The notes: a model not told the origin generated them from the sequence alone. Shown: positions 27,503-41,239, numbered from the stretch's first letter. The stretch is 64,000 bases of DNA from Deinococcus hopiensis KR-140 (GCA_943327755.2 CALPYF020000017.1:1-64000); one strand, 5' to 3'. Translations and numbers: made by a program.

Positions 27503-27988
27503 TCAGCCCAGCAGGTCGTCAAGCAGCGAGGTCGCGCCCGCGCTGAAGTCCTCACCCAGCTGCACCGGGGGGATGTCCTTGAGTTCGTCGAGGATCGCGG
27601 CGATCTGCGCGATGCTCTTCTTGGCGTACACCTTCACCTTGCCCAGCGGCACACTCGCGTCGAAGATCAGCGTGAGCAGCGAGTCCGTCCCGACCGATTC
27701 GACGTACAGGGTGCCGTTTTCCCCCTGGTGGATCTGTTCGCTGAAGGTCCGTTCGCCCAGCATGTTCGCCAGCGCGGCGGTCGCGGCGGCGTTGCTGGCG
27801 ACCAGCGTGGCGACGCTGTCGAGCGCGGGCGGACGGGGCGCCCACAGGGCCTCCTTGTGCGACAGGACGAAGCCCTTGCGGTCGACCAGCAGGCCGTAGC
27901 GGACGCCGGTGGTGTCGAGGAGTTCCTGAATGAGGCCGTCGACGCGTTCGAAGGCGTCCCCGTACAGCGCCAGTGAAGGTTCGATCAT
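27503..27988 (-). CDS. mglB: MglB, Roadblock/LC7 GTPase-activating protein
   Basis: The protein has 161 residues of the Roadblock/LC7 fold: ALYGDAFERVDGLIQELLDT near 8-27, RYGLLVDRKGFVLSHKEA near 32-49, LDSVATLVASNAAATAALA near 60, then a C-terminal helix ending SLLDDLLG. It stimulates GTP hydrolysis by MglA. TATACT lies 8 bases before ATG 27988, a near-consensus -10 for a leaderless mRNA and the start of the mglBA operon. The upstream ATG at 28009 would fall before the expected transcript start. Confidence 0.9.
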   Translation of the reverse strand: MIEPSLALYGDAFERVDGLIQELLDTTGVRYGLLVDRKGFVLSHKEALWAPRPPALDSVATLVASNAAATAALANMLGERTFSEQIHQGENGTLYVESVGTDSLLTLIFDASVPLGKVKVYAKKSIAQIAAILDELKDIPPVQLGEDFSAGATSLLDDLLG

Positions 27989-28104
27989 ATGATTCAAGTA
28001 TAAAAACACATTTCATACAAGCTCGTCACTGCGCCTGAATGCCGATTATGAAGCTGACGGGACGCTCACCAGCGCGCGCGCAGGGGGGCGCTACACTCCC
28101 CGGC

Positions 28105-29982
<1,878 letters not shown>

Positions 29983-29986
29983 CCCG

Positions 29987-30472
29987 TCAGTCGGTCGGCG
30001 TGGCGCCCCGTCGCCCGCGTTCGCGCAGGGCGTCCTCGTAGAACAGTTTCGTGTGGTGCATGCGGATCAGCCCGGCGCCGTACAGCGCGTCGAACTCGGC
30101 CTTCGGGACGAACCGGACCTCCAGCACCTCGTCGGGCACGGTCGGCGTGAAGGTCGAGCCGGGCCGCGCCTCGGCCAGCCACGCGTGCCGCAGCACCGGC
30201 TCGCCGTCCGGGAAGTGCCCCAGGTACGCCGCGAGGAACGTCAGCAGGCCCGCGCGGACGCCCGCCTCCTCCCAGGCCTCGCGCACCGCCGTGTCCTGGG
30301 GGTTCTCTCCGGATTCGACCGTGCCGCTGGGGATGTGCCACAGCCCGGCCTTCTGCAATTGCCCCGGCACGCCCCGCTCCCGCACGAGCAGGATGTCGCC
30401 CGCCTCGTTCAGGACGACCACACCCGCCGCGCGGTGCTCCACGGGGGTATGCAACTCCGGGCCGAACTGCAT
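29987..30472 (-). CDS. Nudix hydrolase
   Basis: The protein has 161 residues. The Nudix box is complete: G-T-V-E-S-G-E-N, then TAVREAWEEAGV (residues about 50-72), which binds Mg2+ and cleaves nucleoside diphosphate-linked substrates. RAAGVVVLNEAGDILLVRER precedes it. The substrate cannot be told from sequence; Deinococcus has many Nudix enzymes. ATG 30472 follows GGGCGGGTTG and lies 13 bases after the stop of the YfiT-like gene, so 31384-to-29987 forms a three-gene unit (mazG-like, yfiT-like, Nudix). Confidence 0.9.
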   Translation of the reverse strand: MQFGPELHTPVEHRAAGVVVLNEAGDILLVRERGVPGQLQKAGLWHIPSGTVESGENPQDTAVREAWEEAGVRAGLLTFLAAYLGHFPDGEPVLRHAWLAEARPGSTFTPTVPDEVLEVRFVPKAEFDALYGAGLIRMHHTKLFYEDALRERGRRGATPTD

Positions 30473-30485
30473 CAACCCGCCCCCG

Positions 30486-31022
30486 TCACGACCAGCCCAT
30501 CCGCTCGCGCAGGGCCGTGATCTGCGCCACGTGATGCCGCCCATGCCACGCGTACATGGCCAGCAGCGTATCCACGCTGTACGTGCGGCCCTGCGCCGGG
30601 TGCGTCCAGGGCCGCGCCCAGTCGTCCCCCTGCGGGTCCAGGGACGCGAACAGCATCCCCAGCCGCGAGTGCAGCGCGTCGATGAGGTTCAGGCTCACTT
30701 CGGGCACCAGCTCGTGGTCGGCCAGGGTCGCCCAGCGGTCCTCCTCGTACGGCTTGACCACCGGGTTGTCCTCGGTCAGCGCGAGCTTCAGGCGGATGAA
30801 GGCGTTCATGTGGCTCTCGGCGACGTGATGCACGACCTGCCGCACCGTCCAGCCCCCATCGCGGTACGGGGTGGCCAGCTGCGCCTCCGAGAGGCCCTGC
30901 ACCGCCTCGAACAGGTCCGCGGGCAGCGCGAACACTTGCCCCAGCGCCTCCACCCGCCCGGGCGGCGTGAGAGTCAGGGGCGTGGGCATCGGCCCGATCG
31001 GGTAGCGCGGGTCGGCCGTCAC
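30486..31022 (-). CDS. YfiT/DinB-superfamily metal-dependent protein
   Basis: The protein has 178 residues. The opening TADPRYPIGP and GGWTVRQVVHHVAESHMNAF (near 55-74) match the YfiT bacillithiol-transferase-like branch of the DinB four-helix fold. Metal-binding His residues are in VHHVAESH and near the C-terminus in AWHGRHHVAQI. It is often annotated as a putative metal-dependent hydrolase; the natural substrate is unproven. GTG 31022 overlaps the stop of the mazG-like gene (GTGA), so translation is coupled. Confidence 0.88.
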   Translation of the reverse strand: MTADPRYPIGPMPTPLTLTPPGRVEALGQVFALPADLFEAVQGLSEAQLATPYRDGGWTVRQVVHHVAESHMNAFIRLKLALTEDNPVVKPYEEDRWATLADHELVPEVSLNLIDALHSRLGMLFASLDPQGDDWARPWTHPAQGRTYSVDTLLAMYAWHGRHHVAQITALRERMGWS

Positions 31023-31384
31023 AGCGCGCCCTCTCCGGCGGCGCGGTCCGCCGCTTCCTGAGGAGCGTCCTTCTTCGTCCAGCGGGTCGCGTCGCGCCGC
31101 TCGATCTTCGCCATCATCCGCTCGAAGCCGCGCTCCAGATCCAGGCCGCGCTCGTTCGCCATGCAGATCGTGACGAACAGCAGGTCCGCGAGTTCCATCT
31201 CCAGATCCCCGGCGTCCTCGCCCGCCTTGGGCGTCTTGCCGTTCTGATGCGCGATGACGCGGGCGATCTCGCCGGTCTCCTCGGTCAGGCGGGCCAGCAT
31301 CAGCAGCGGCGGGAAGTACCCCTCCTTGAACTGGGAGATGAAGGCGTCCACGCGCGCGCTCGCTTCCTGAAAGGTGAGGCTCAT
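31019..31384 (-). CDS. MazG-type nucleotide pyrophosphohydrolase
   Basis: The protein has 121 residues of the all-alpha NTP-PPase fold: LTEETGEIARVIAHQNG near 33 (EExxE-type metal motif, E35-E39) and DLEMELADLLFVTICMANE near 60 (ExxD). It is predicted to hydrolyse NTPs or dNTPs to NMPs, possibly damaged ones. ATG 31384 lies 7 bases after TATGCT (leaderless), and the frame upstream to 31417 contains that promoter. It heads a unit with the YfiT-like and Nudix genes, a plausible house-cleaning operon. Confidence 0.88.
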   Translation of the reverse strand: MSLTFQEASARVDAFISQFKEGYFPPLLMLARLTEETGEIARVIAHQNGKTPKAGEDAGDLEMELADLLFVTICMANERGLDLERGFERMMAKIERRDATRWTKKDAPQEAADRAAGEGAL

Positions 31385-31462
31385 GCGGCCCAGCATACGG
31401 CGCGCGCCGCACGCCACCGGGGGCCACCCCGATGGAAGCGGCCCCCGGCACGTCTGCGGCGG

Positions 31463-31951
31463 TCAGCGGATGTACAGGTAGGTTTCCTGCACGTCGCGGT
31501 CCTGCACGGCGTACGGCTGGAGGTACGCGGTGCTGGTCGCGTTCCAGCGGCCCTCGTCGTACGTGCCGCGCAGCACCAGATCACTGGTGGGCCGCACGCG
31601 AGTGAAGATCGCGCGGACGCGCTGCAGGCCACGCGGGGTGGAGACGTTGTACGTCACGCCGTCCTGCGCGCGGGGGAACACGGTCGTCCCGGCGGGCACG
31701 TACACGTTGCGCGCGATGGTGCTCGCCTCGCTGCCCTGCAGGGCGATCAGGGTGACGTACCCGGCCGCGCGGGTGCTCACCACGAAGCGCACCGATTCGC
31801 CCACGGCGTAGGTGCTGCCCTCGCCCCGGTCGGGACGCAGGGACGTGATCAGGTTGCTGCCCGACCCCTGGAGACCCAGGTTGGGACGGACGGTGACGGA
31901 GCAGGCGCTGAGGCCCAGGGCCAGGGTGCCGAGCAGAAGTGCAGTGCGCAT
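31463..31951 (-). CDS. DUF4384-domain lipoprotein
   Basis: The protein has 162 residues. The lipoprotein signal RTALLLGTLALGLSACS has lipobox LSAC (Cys17). The DUF4384 domain follows: YAVGESVRFVVSTRAAGYVT near 47-66 and FPRAQDGVTYNVSTPRGLQR near 92. It is an envelope protein of unknown function; in Deinococcus related proteins are S-layer- or stress-associated. GTGAGGAC lies just before ATG 31951. It is divergent from ftsH, with 84 bases between the starts. Confidence 0.85.
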   Translation of the reverse strand: MRTALLLGTLALGLSACSVTVRPNLGLQGSGSNLITSLRPDRGEGSTYAVGESVRFVVSTRAAGYVTLIALQGSEASTIARNVYVPAGTTVFPRAQDGVTYNVSTPRGLQRVRAIFTRVRPTSDLVLRGTYDEGRWNATSTAYLQPYAVQDRDVQETYLYIR

Positions 31952-32035
31952 GTCCTCACCCTATGACGCGAAACTGACCGGAAGCTGAGTGCCCCTTTCA
32001 CGAAGTGGTGCCCCCCGCCGGGCGTAGGATGCAGC

Positions 32036-33871
32036 ATGAGTCCCGCCCGACGGCTGCTGCCCCTGCTTCTGCTGGCCCTGCTCGGCGTCTCGGCCGCGCT
32101 GCCTGCCCGCCCCGCCACGCCGGACGGGCCCTACACCACCAACCGCTTCTTCGCCGACCTGAGCGGCGGCGGGGTGACGCGCGTAACGCTGAACAGCGCC
32201 GGACTGGCCAACGTCACCCTGACCGACGCAGGCGGCACGCGCGTCCGCTCGCTGGTCGTCCCGCCGGACGGCGCGACCCTGAAACGCATCCGCGACGCCG
32301 GAGTGCCCCTGAACGTCACGGGCAGCGGCAGCACCCTGGGCTGGCTGGGGCAGCTGCTGCCCCTCGTGCTGACTGGGCTGATCCTGGTGGTGCTGTGGCG
32401 CTCCATGCGTGGCGCGCAGGGCGGCGCGAACCCCACGAACTTCGGGCGGTCGCGGGCGGCAGTGATCAGCGAGGGCCAGATCAAACTCACCTTCGGTGAC
32501 GTCGCCGGTTGCGACGAGGCCAAAGCCGACCTCCAGGAAGTCGTCGACTTCCTCCGCCACCCCGACCGCTACCACCAGCTCGGCGCCCGCATCCCCCACG
32601 GCGTCCTGCTCGTCGGTCCTCCCGGCAGCGGGAAGACCCTCCTCGCCAAAGCGGTCGCGGGCGAGGCGCGTGTCCCCTACTTCAGCATCAGCGGCAGTGA
32701 CTTCGTCGAGATGTTCGTCGGTGTCGGCGCCGCCCGCGTCCGCGACCTCTTCGAACAGGCCCGCAAGAACGCCCCCTGCATCGTCTTCATCGACGAGATC
32801 GACGCCGTCGGCCGCAAACGCGGCATGAACATGCAGGGCGGCAACGACGAACGCGAACAGACCCTCAACCAGCTGCTCGTCGAGATGGACGGCTTCGGCA
32901 GTGGGCAGGAGGTCATCATCCTCGCCGCCACCAACCGCCCCGACGTCCTCGACGCCGCCCTGCTGCGCCCGGGCCGCTTCGACCGGCAGGTCGTGGTGGA
33001 CGCCCCGGACGTGCGGGGCCGCGAGATGATCCTGCGCATCCACGCCCGCAAGAAACCGCTGGACCCCAGCGTGGACCTGAGCGTGATCGCGCGGCGCACC
33101 GCCGGGATGGTCGGGGCGGATCTGGAGAACCTGCTGAACGAGGCGGCGCTGCTCGCCGCGCGCTCGGGGCGCACCCGGATCACGGGGCGGGACGTGGACG
33201 AGGCGCGCGACCGGGTGCTGATGGGCCCCGAGCGGCGCAGCATGGTCGTGCGCGAGGCCGACCGGAAGGTCACCGCCTACCACGAAGTCGGCCACGCCCT
33301 CGCCGCCCAGCTCCTCCCACACGCCAACCGCGTCGCGAAACTCACCGTCGTCCCCCGCGGCCGCGCCGCCGGGTACATGATGCCCGACGCCGACGACCGC
33401 CTCCACATCACCCGACCCGCCCTCGAAGACATGATCGCCGTCGCCCTCGCCGGACGCGCCGCCGAAGACATCATCTTCCACGAAATCACCACCGGCGCCC
33501 AAAACGACTTCCAACAAGCCACCAGCATCGCCCGCCGCATGGTCACCGAATGGGGCATGAGCCCCACCATCGGCAAAGTCGCCCACGCCACCGACCAGGG
33601 CACCTACCTCGGCGGCGGCCCCCAGATGCTCCCCATGAGCGAACACACCGCCGCGCAGATCGACCACGAAATCAAAACCCTCATCGACGCCGCCTACACC
33701 CGCGCCACCACACTCATCGGCGAACACCTCAGCCGCGTCCACGAGATCGTCAGCGTCCTCCTCACCCGCGAAACCCTCACCGGAGAAGAATTCGCGGCGC
33801 TCCTCAACGGCGAGACGCTCGAACCGCTTCCCCCGGCCACGCCCAGCACGCCGCCCAGCCTAGCTGGGTGA
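32036..33871 (+). CDS. ftsH: ATP-dependent zinc metalloprotease FtsH
   Basis: Membrane protease of the AAA family. The 611-residue protein has two helices (about 6-25 and 100-120) flanking a short extracytoplasmic domain. The AAA module has Walker A LLVGPPGSGKTLLAK near 190, Walker B IVFIDEIDAVG near 248 and SRH LLRPGRFDRQVVV near 308. The zinc site is YHEVGHALAAQ near 415 (HEVGH in place of the usual HEAGH), with the third ligand region AAEDIIFHEITTGAQNDF near 475. TAGGAT lies 5 bases before ATG 32036. Codon choice is mosaic along the gene. Deinococcus usually has several FtsH paralogues. Confidence 0.95.
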   Translation: MSPARRLLPLLLLALLGVSAALPARPATPDGPYTTNRFFADLSGGGVTRVTLNSAGLANVTLTDAGGTRVRSLVVPPDGATLKRIRDAGVPLNVTGSGSTLGWLGQLLPLVLTGLILVVLWRSMRGAQGGANPTNFGRSRAAVISEGQIKLTFGDVAGCDEAKADLQEVVDFLRHPDRYHQLGARIPHGVLLVGPPGSGKTLLAKAVAGEARVPYFSISGSDFVEMFVGVGAARVRDLFEQARKNAPCIVFIDEIDAVGRKRGMNMQGGNDEREQTLNQLLVEMDGFGSGQEVIILAATNRPDVLDAALLRPGRFDRQVVVDAPDVRGREMILRIHARKKPLDPSVDLSVIARRTAGMVGADLENLLNEAALLAARSGRTRITGRDVDEARDRVLMGPERRSMVVREADRKVTAYHEVGHALAAQLLPHANRVAKLTVVPRGRAAGYMMPDADDRLHITRPALEDMIAVALAGRAAEDIIFHEITTGAQNDFQQATSIARRMVTEWGMSPTIGKVAHATDQGTYLGGGPQMLPMSEHTAAQIDHEIKTLIDAAYTRATTLIGEHLSRVHEIVSVLLTRETLTGEEFAALLNGETLEPLPPATPSTPPSLAG

Positions 33872-33930
33872 GGTCGTCATGGGTAAGACTGTTCGGCAGT
33901 GACGGTGGAAGGGGTGCGCCTGGCAGCGGG

Positions 33931-34406
33931 CCTCCCCACCCCCCAGCCCCCTACCCCAGGGGGGCAGGGGGAGCAGCGTTGCACTGGGCAGGTATTTCTC
34001 CGGCTTTTTGGGTGGGTGACTGGCGGGTTCGGCCACGTATGGGTCTGCAGACCTCCGGTGTCGCTGCGGGCGCCCCGCGCGCTGCGCGCACGACGGGCTC
34101 GTCTGCCACGGCGCCAACATGGCCAGCCAACTTGGTGCGTGCCGGAAGGTTCTACTTTTTTAGCTCCAGCAGAAGCATGCTTTTCAAAGTCGATCAGCGG
34201 ATCGCTTCAAGCTGTCCTGCCACTGACCGCAGACCCCCACCGGCCGTCGTGCGCGCAGCGCGCGGGCCTTGCGGGGGGCGGAGGATGGCGTCGAGGCCGG
34301 ACCCGTCACCGCCCACCACAATCACGCCGCATGAGTAAAAACTCTTGCCCAGTGCAACGTAAGCCCCCCCTGCCCCTCTGGGGTAGGGGGTTGGGGGGTG
34401 GGGCAG
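33931..34406. repeat. Nested inverted repeat between ftsH and mfd
   Basis: The 586-base gap 33872-34457 carries no convincing gene. Its outer arms, 33931-33990 and 34346-34406, are inverted copies of about 60 bases with a few mismatches (both contain ACCCCCCA, CCCCCTACCCCAG and GTTGCACTGGGCA). Inside them, 34074-34096 and 34244-34266 are a perfect 23-bp inverted repeat (CCCGCGCGCTGCGCGCACGA, then CGG). The core at 34100-34240 has an AT-rich patch (TCTACTTTTTTAGCTCC). The design suggests a compound REP/MITE-like element or the folded end of the two convergent transcripts. Confidence 0.75.
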
Positions 34407-34457
34407 CCCGCCGCAGGCGCAACCATTCCAACAGGGAGGCCCGCAGGACCAGGGAAA

Positions 34458-37586
<3,129 letters not shown>

Positions 37587-37634
37587 CGGAAGAGTGTACG
37601 CGCCCCCGCTGATGAAGACCGAGAGCGAAAAGAC

Positions 37635-38732
37635 TTACCGAAGAGAGAAGGACGCCTGCGCGAGGGCCAGCACACGATCCGGGAAGGCGCTGAAGGCACT
37701 GACGGGCGCCTCCACCTGCGGGTGATCCCAGCTGATCATCCGCACGGCAACCAACTCCGCCTCGCGGTGCACGATCAGATTCTGGCCCCGGAACCCGTCG
37801 TGCCGGAAGCCCACCTGCGGGCCAGCGTGCACGGTCATCCAGTTCAGGTCGGCGGGCAGTTCCTGCGGGACCAGGGCCGCGCGGCTCAGTCGGCCCAGGA
37901 GGTCCTCGCGTGTGGCCTCGTGGCACGTGCAGGCTTCCAGCGCCTGAAGCTGAGCGTCGTTCACCCCGGCGTCCCGCGCGGCCTGCACGTGCGCGGCGGT
38001 GACGCTGTAGCGCGTCCAGGCGGGGAGCAGGAACCACAGCAGGCCCATCTGGTCGTTCAGGGGCGTGGCGGGGCACGTGCTGTCCTGCATCCAGTCGGCA
38101 CGGATCAGGTCTTCACCGTCCCGCAGGGCCAGGAGGCCCAGGCGGCCCAGGTCCCGGGCATGGATGAACAGGTCCGCGAAGCCATTCGGTAGTCCCCGCC
38201 CGTCTGCGGACCAGTGCCAGTCGGTGATGCCCAGGGGCTCTAGCAGGTCCTCCCGCGCGAACGTCTCCAGGCGGCGCCCGGTGACGCGTTCCAGCAGTCC
38301 GGCGATCAGCGCCGTGGCCTTGTTGTTGTACGAGAACCGGGTGCCGGGCGCGGCGTCCAGTTCGGCGCACAGGGCCAGCTGCAGCCGGTCCTCGCTGGCG
38401 TATACCTCCTGCCCGGCGTGAGGGACGTTCTGCAGCCCGCTCGTGTGGGTCATCAGGTGACGCAGGGTCACGTCCCGCTTGCGACCCTGCCGCCACTCGG
38501 GGAACACCTCGTGCACTGGCAGGTCGGCGCCGGGCAGATGGCCCAGTGTGACCGCCCGGCCTACGAGCAGGCTCAGTACGGCCTTCGTGACGCTCATGCT
38601 GGCCAGCGGCCGGTCGCCCTGCCCATCCATGATCTCGTCCACGAGCACCTCACCGTCCTGCCACAGGAACAGGGCGCTGCTATTCGAGCGGCGGGCTTCG
38701 TCGGTCAGGGCGTCCAGAGGGGGTGTGGGCAC
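37635..38732 (-). CDS. Serine hydrolase, beta-lactamase class C fold
   Basis: The protein has 365 residues. The nucleophile motif SxxK is in LASMSVTKAVLSLLVG (near 44-59), the YxN motif is FSYNNKATALIAGLL near 132 and HTSGLQNV follows the usual spacing. No signal peptide is evident, so it is likely an intracellular esterase or peptidase and not a resistance enzyme. GTG 38732 lies 6 bases after TAGGCT (leaderless). It lies 48 bases upstream of mfd in the same direction. Confidence 0.87.
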   Translation of the reverse strand: MPTPPLDALTDEARRSNSSALFLWQDGEVLVDEIMDGQGDRPLASMSVTKAVLSLLVGRAVTLGHLPGADLPVHEVFPEWRQGRKRDVTLRHLMTHTSGLQNVPHAGQEVYASEDRLQLALCAELDAAPGTRFSYNNKATALIAGLLERVTGRRLETFAREDLLEPLGITDWHWSADGRGLPNGFADLFIHARDLGRLGLLALRDGEDLIRADWMQDSTCPATPLNDQMGLLWFLLPAWTRYSVTAAHVQAARDAGVNDAQLQALEACTCHEATREDLLGRLSRAALVPQELPADLNWMTVHAGPQVGFRHDGFRGQNLIVHREAELVAVRMISWDHPQVEAPVSAFSAFPDRVLALAQASFSLR

Positions 38733-38774
38733 GTCCCGAGCCTACCGGGGCGCCCAGCCGTGCCGTGCCTCAGG

Positions 38775-39146
38775 TCAGCGCCCCGGGGTCTTGCAGCCGG
38801 TCAGCAGGGTCTTCGTGGTGGTCGTGCTGTTCCCGGTGAAGGTGCTGAGTTCCGCCGTGCCCTGATGTTCCCACCATTGCAGGCCGCCGCGCGCGCCAGC
38901 AGGGCCGTTCAGACTGGCGTAGCGGGCGCCGCTGGCGCTGATGGCCTGCGCCAGCCCGTACTTCTGGCCCTTCCAGTCCAGCACGGCGAACATGGGCTGA
39001 TCTCCGAACTGCACGTAGTACACGCTGACTTTCTGCCCGCCGGTGCAGGCGTACTGGTAGACGCGGTAGTTGACCTGCACGGGCGGCGTCGCGGCGCTCG
39101 CTACGCCCAGCAGCATTCCAGCGGCGGCCAAGATCACTCGTTTCAT
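38775..39146 (-). CDS. MliC-type lysozyme inhibitor family protein, exported
   Basis: The protein has 123 residues. Signal peptide KRVILAAAGMLLGVASA (2-18). The mature part follows the MliC pattern: YRVYQYACTGGQKVSVYYVQ near 27 and ASGARYASLNGPAG near 70, then LQWWEHQGTAEL near 88. Two cysteines (near 33 and 118) can form the family disulfide. MliC proteins inhibit C-type lysozymes; here the role may be wall protection. TACCGT lies 7 bases before ATG 39146 (leaderless), in place of the ATG/GTG starts further up. Confidence 0.8.
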   Translation of the reverse strand: MKRVILAAAGMLLGVASAATPPVQVNYRVYQYACTGGQKVSVYYVQFGDQPMFAVLDWKGQKYGLAQAISASGARYASLNGPAGARGGLQWWEHQGTAELSTFTGNSTTTTKTLLTGCKTPGR

Positions 39147-39220
39147 CCTTTCCACGGTAGCCAGCGCCCATGAACGCTTCACGAGGGCCGGATGACAACC
39201 TCCCGGTGTAGGCTCCGCGC

Positions 39221-39877
39221 ATGACACTGAACGCCCGGCCGCCCCATCACGCGGCCCGCCGCCTGCTCATCGGGCTCGTGGTGGGCGTGCTGGTGGGCCT
39301 CGCCACGCCCCACGTGTGGCCGCCGGAGGCGCGGATCCTGCTGGGGTGGGTAGCGTTCACGCTGACCGTGATGGCGCAGCTGTGGCCTCTCATGATGCGC
39401 GCGGGGCCCGCCCGGACGCGGGAACTCGCCACGCGCGAGGACGACAGCCGGGCGCTGGCCGGGACGATCACCATGACGGCCGCCCTGGTGAGCCTGATCG
39501 GCGTGGTGTTCCTGCTGTCCGACGCGCACGACGCAAAGGGCACCCGGGAGCTGCTGCTCACGGCCCTGGCGGTGGGGACGGTCGCCACGAGCTGGCTGCT
39601 CGTGCAGACCGAGTACACCCTGCACTACGCCCGCCGCTACTACCGGGACGGACGCGGCGTGCTGTTCCCTCACGGGGAGGGCAACCTGGAGGAGCCCACA
39701 TACTGGGATTTCGCGTACCTGAGCATCACGATCGGCATGACGTATCAGGTGAGCGACACGAACCTGAACACCCGCGCCATGCGCCGCCTGCTGCTGGGGC
39801 ACGCGCTGCTGTCGTTCGTGTTCGGCACGGTGATCATCGCGGTGACGATCAACGGCGTGGCAGGTCTGATCCAGTAG
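39221..39877 (+). CDS. DUF1345 membrane protein
   Basis: The protein has 218 residues and about five helices (LLIGLVVGVLVGLATPHVW near 15, ITMTAALVSLIGVVFLL near 83, LLLTALAVGTVATSWLLVQT near 110). The family hallmark EPTYWDFAYLSITIGMTYQVSD is present as TYWDFAYLSITIGMTYQVSD near 160-179. The function of DUF1345 is unknown; the conserved segment recalls an ion-channel selectivity region, an inference only. TAGGCT lies 6 bases before ATG 39221 (leaderless). It is divergent from the MliC gene. Confidence 0.85.
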   Translation: MTLNARPPHHAARRLLIGLVVGVLVGLATPHVWPPEARILLGWVAFTLTVMAQLWPLMMRAGPARTRELATREDDSRALAGTITMTAALVSLIGVVFLLSDAHDAKGTRELLLTALAVGTVATSWLLVQTEYTLHYARRYYRDGRGVLFPHGEGNLEEPTYWDFAYLSITIGMTYQVSDTNLNTRAMRRLLLGHALLSFVFGTVIIAVTINGVAGLIQ

Positions 39878-39897
39878 CCGGGGCGTACAGTCTGGGC

Positions 39898-40437
39898 ATG
39901 CTGCCTCTGCTGCTGTCCGGTCTGCTCGTCACAGCTCCTCTGTCCGTCAGCCGGACACCGGTCCTGCTGGAGGGTGCCCGTACGGCGTCCTCCCGTCCAG
40001 TGGAGGGCAGTGGGGTGATCGTGCGGATCGACAGTGAACTGGATGTGCTCCTGTCGGGCGACCGGGGGCAGGTGACGCGGGTCGTGCTGGCGTTCGATTC
40101 ACGCAGCGCCTCGTATCCCGGTGAACTTCCGGCGCTGGGCAGTCGCCTGGGCCGACTGGCGCGCGAGTACGCCACCCGCTGTTTCGGGTTGCCCGCCGGG
40201 GACCGGAAGGTGCTGGGGGAACGGATCTGGCAGGCGTCGAGGAACCCGGACACGGACTTCCCGGAGGTCTGGTCGTACGGTCCGCTTGACGTGCAGGTGA
40301 ATGCCGTGGTCGAGGATGGGTACTCCCGCACGCTGGGCGACTCGGGGGTGGTGGATGTCCCGCCGGAGGTGAGCGTGCGCGTGATCCTGGAACGGCCAGC
40401 GGCACCCGGCTGGATGCCCAGATGCCGCTGGCCCTGA
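39898..40437 (+). CDS. Exported unknown protein
   Basis: The protein has 179 residues. A signal peptide, LPLLLSGLLVTAPLSVS, is followed by a soluble domain with VIVRIDSELDVLLSG, then RVVLAFDSR near 63 and YATRCFGLPAGDRK near 91. It has no motif I can place. TACAGT lies 6 bases before ATG 39898, a clear leaderless start; the frame upstream is a shadow of the DUF1345 gene. It converges with the coxM-like gene 7 bases away. Confidence 0.65.
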   Translation: MLPLLLSGLLVTAPLSVSRTPVLLEGARTASSRPVEGSGVIVRIDSELDVLLSGDRGQVTRVVLAFDSRSASYPGELPALGSRLGRLAREYATRCFGLPAGDRKVLGERIWQASRNPDTDFPEVWSYGPLDVQVNAVVEDGYSRTLGDSGVVDVPPEVSVRVILERPAAPGWMPRCRWP

Positions 40438-40444
40438 ATCGGGT

Positions 40445-41239
40445 TTAACCGAGTCGTTCGATGGCGCGGGCGGCGAGGACGTCCACGAGGTGCGCGCGGT
40501 ACTCGGCGCTGGCGAAGCGGTCGCCGAGCAGGTCGCCCGCGTCCACCAGTCCGGTGGGAACGGCCTGGGAGCCGTTCACGGCGTCCTCCAGCTTGTTCAG
40601 GCGGTGGGCTTTCTCGGCCGCGCCGGTGTACGCGGCGCGCACGCTGCTGTCCGCGTGCCGGACCACGGCGACGCCCACGACGGCGTAATGGCTGGCGGGG
40701 TGGCGGAACTTCTCGTACGCGCTGGCCTGCGTGGTCGCGGGAATGCGGATGTGGGTCAGGAGTTCACCGGGCTGCACGGCACTCTCGAACATGCCCTGGA
40801 ACATGTCGTCGGCGTGCACGGTGCGCTCCCCGCCGGGACCGCGAATGACGAATTCCACGCCCAGCGCCAGCGCAGCGGCGGGGTAGTCGGCGCTGGGGTC
40901 GGCGTGCGCCAGACTGCCGCCGATGGTGCCGCGGTTGCGGACCATCGGGTCGCCGACCCACCCGGCCACTTCCGGGAACAGCGGCAGGTCGCTGCGCAGC
41001 ACGTCCGCGTGCGTGGTCATCGCGCCCACGACCCAGTGGTCCCCATCGCGGGTGATGCCTTTCATCTCCTGGATGCCCCAGATGTCCAGCAGTGCGGGCG
41101 GCTGCGCCAGCCGGAGCTTCATGGCGGGCAGCAGGCTGTGTCCCCCCGCAATGACCTTCAGGTCAGGATTCTCGGCAAGCGCGGCGAGGGCCTGATCGAC
41201 ACTCTCGGCCTTGTGGTACTCGAAACTGGCTGGATACAT
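40445..41239 (-). CDS. Molybdenum hydroxylase FAD-binding subunit (CoxM type)
   Basis: The protein has 264 residues. It belongs to the medium subunit of the xanthine dehydrogenase/aerobic CO dehydrogenase family, carrying electrons from the Fe-S subunit to FAD. The FAD-binding motifs are KVIAGGHSLLPAMKLRL near 28-44 and VRNRGTIGGSLAHADPSAD near 100-118. ATG 41239 follows GGAGGG at 4 bases. It is third in the S-L-M operon, after a 90-base gap. Loss of the FAD motif would be obvious and is not seen. Confidence 0.92.
   Translation of the reverse strand: MYPASFEYHKAESVDQALAALAENPDLKVIAGGHSLLPAMKLRLAQPPALLDIWGIQEMKGITRDGDHWVVGAMTTHADVLRSDLPLFPEVAGWVGDPMVRNRGTIGGSLAHADPSADYPAAALALGVEFVIRGPGGERTVHADDMFQGMFESAVQPGELLTHIRIPATTQASAYEKFRHPASHYAVVGVAVVRHADSSVRAAYTGAAEKAHRLNKLEDAVNGSQAVPTGLVDAGDLLGDRFASAEYRAHLVDVLAARAIERLG

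Noticed and set aside
37635..38732. Beta-lactamase resistance gene
   Set aside because: It has SxxK and YxN motifs but no signal peptide and reads like a general serine hydrolase.
38770..39222. Alternative 150-codon minus-strand ORF in another frame
   Set aside because: It overlaps the MliC-like gene, which has a signal peptide and family motifs in its own frame.
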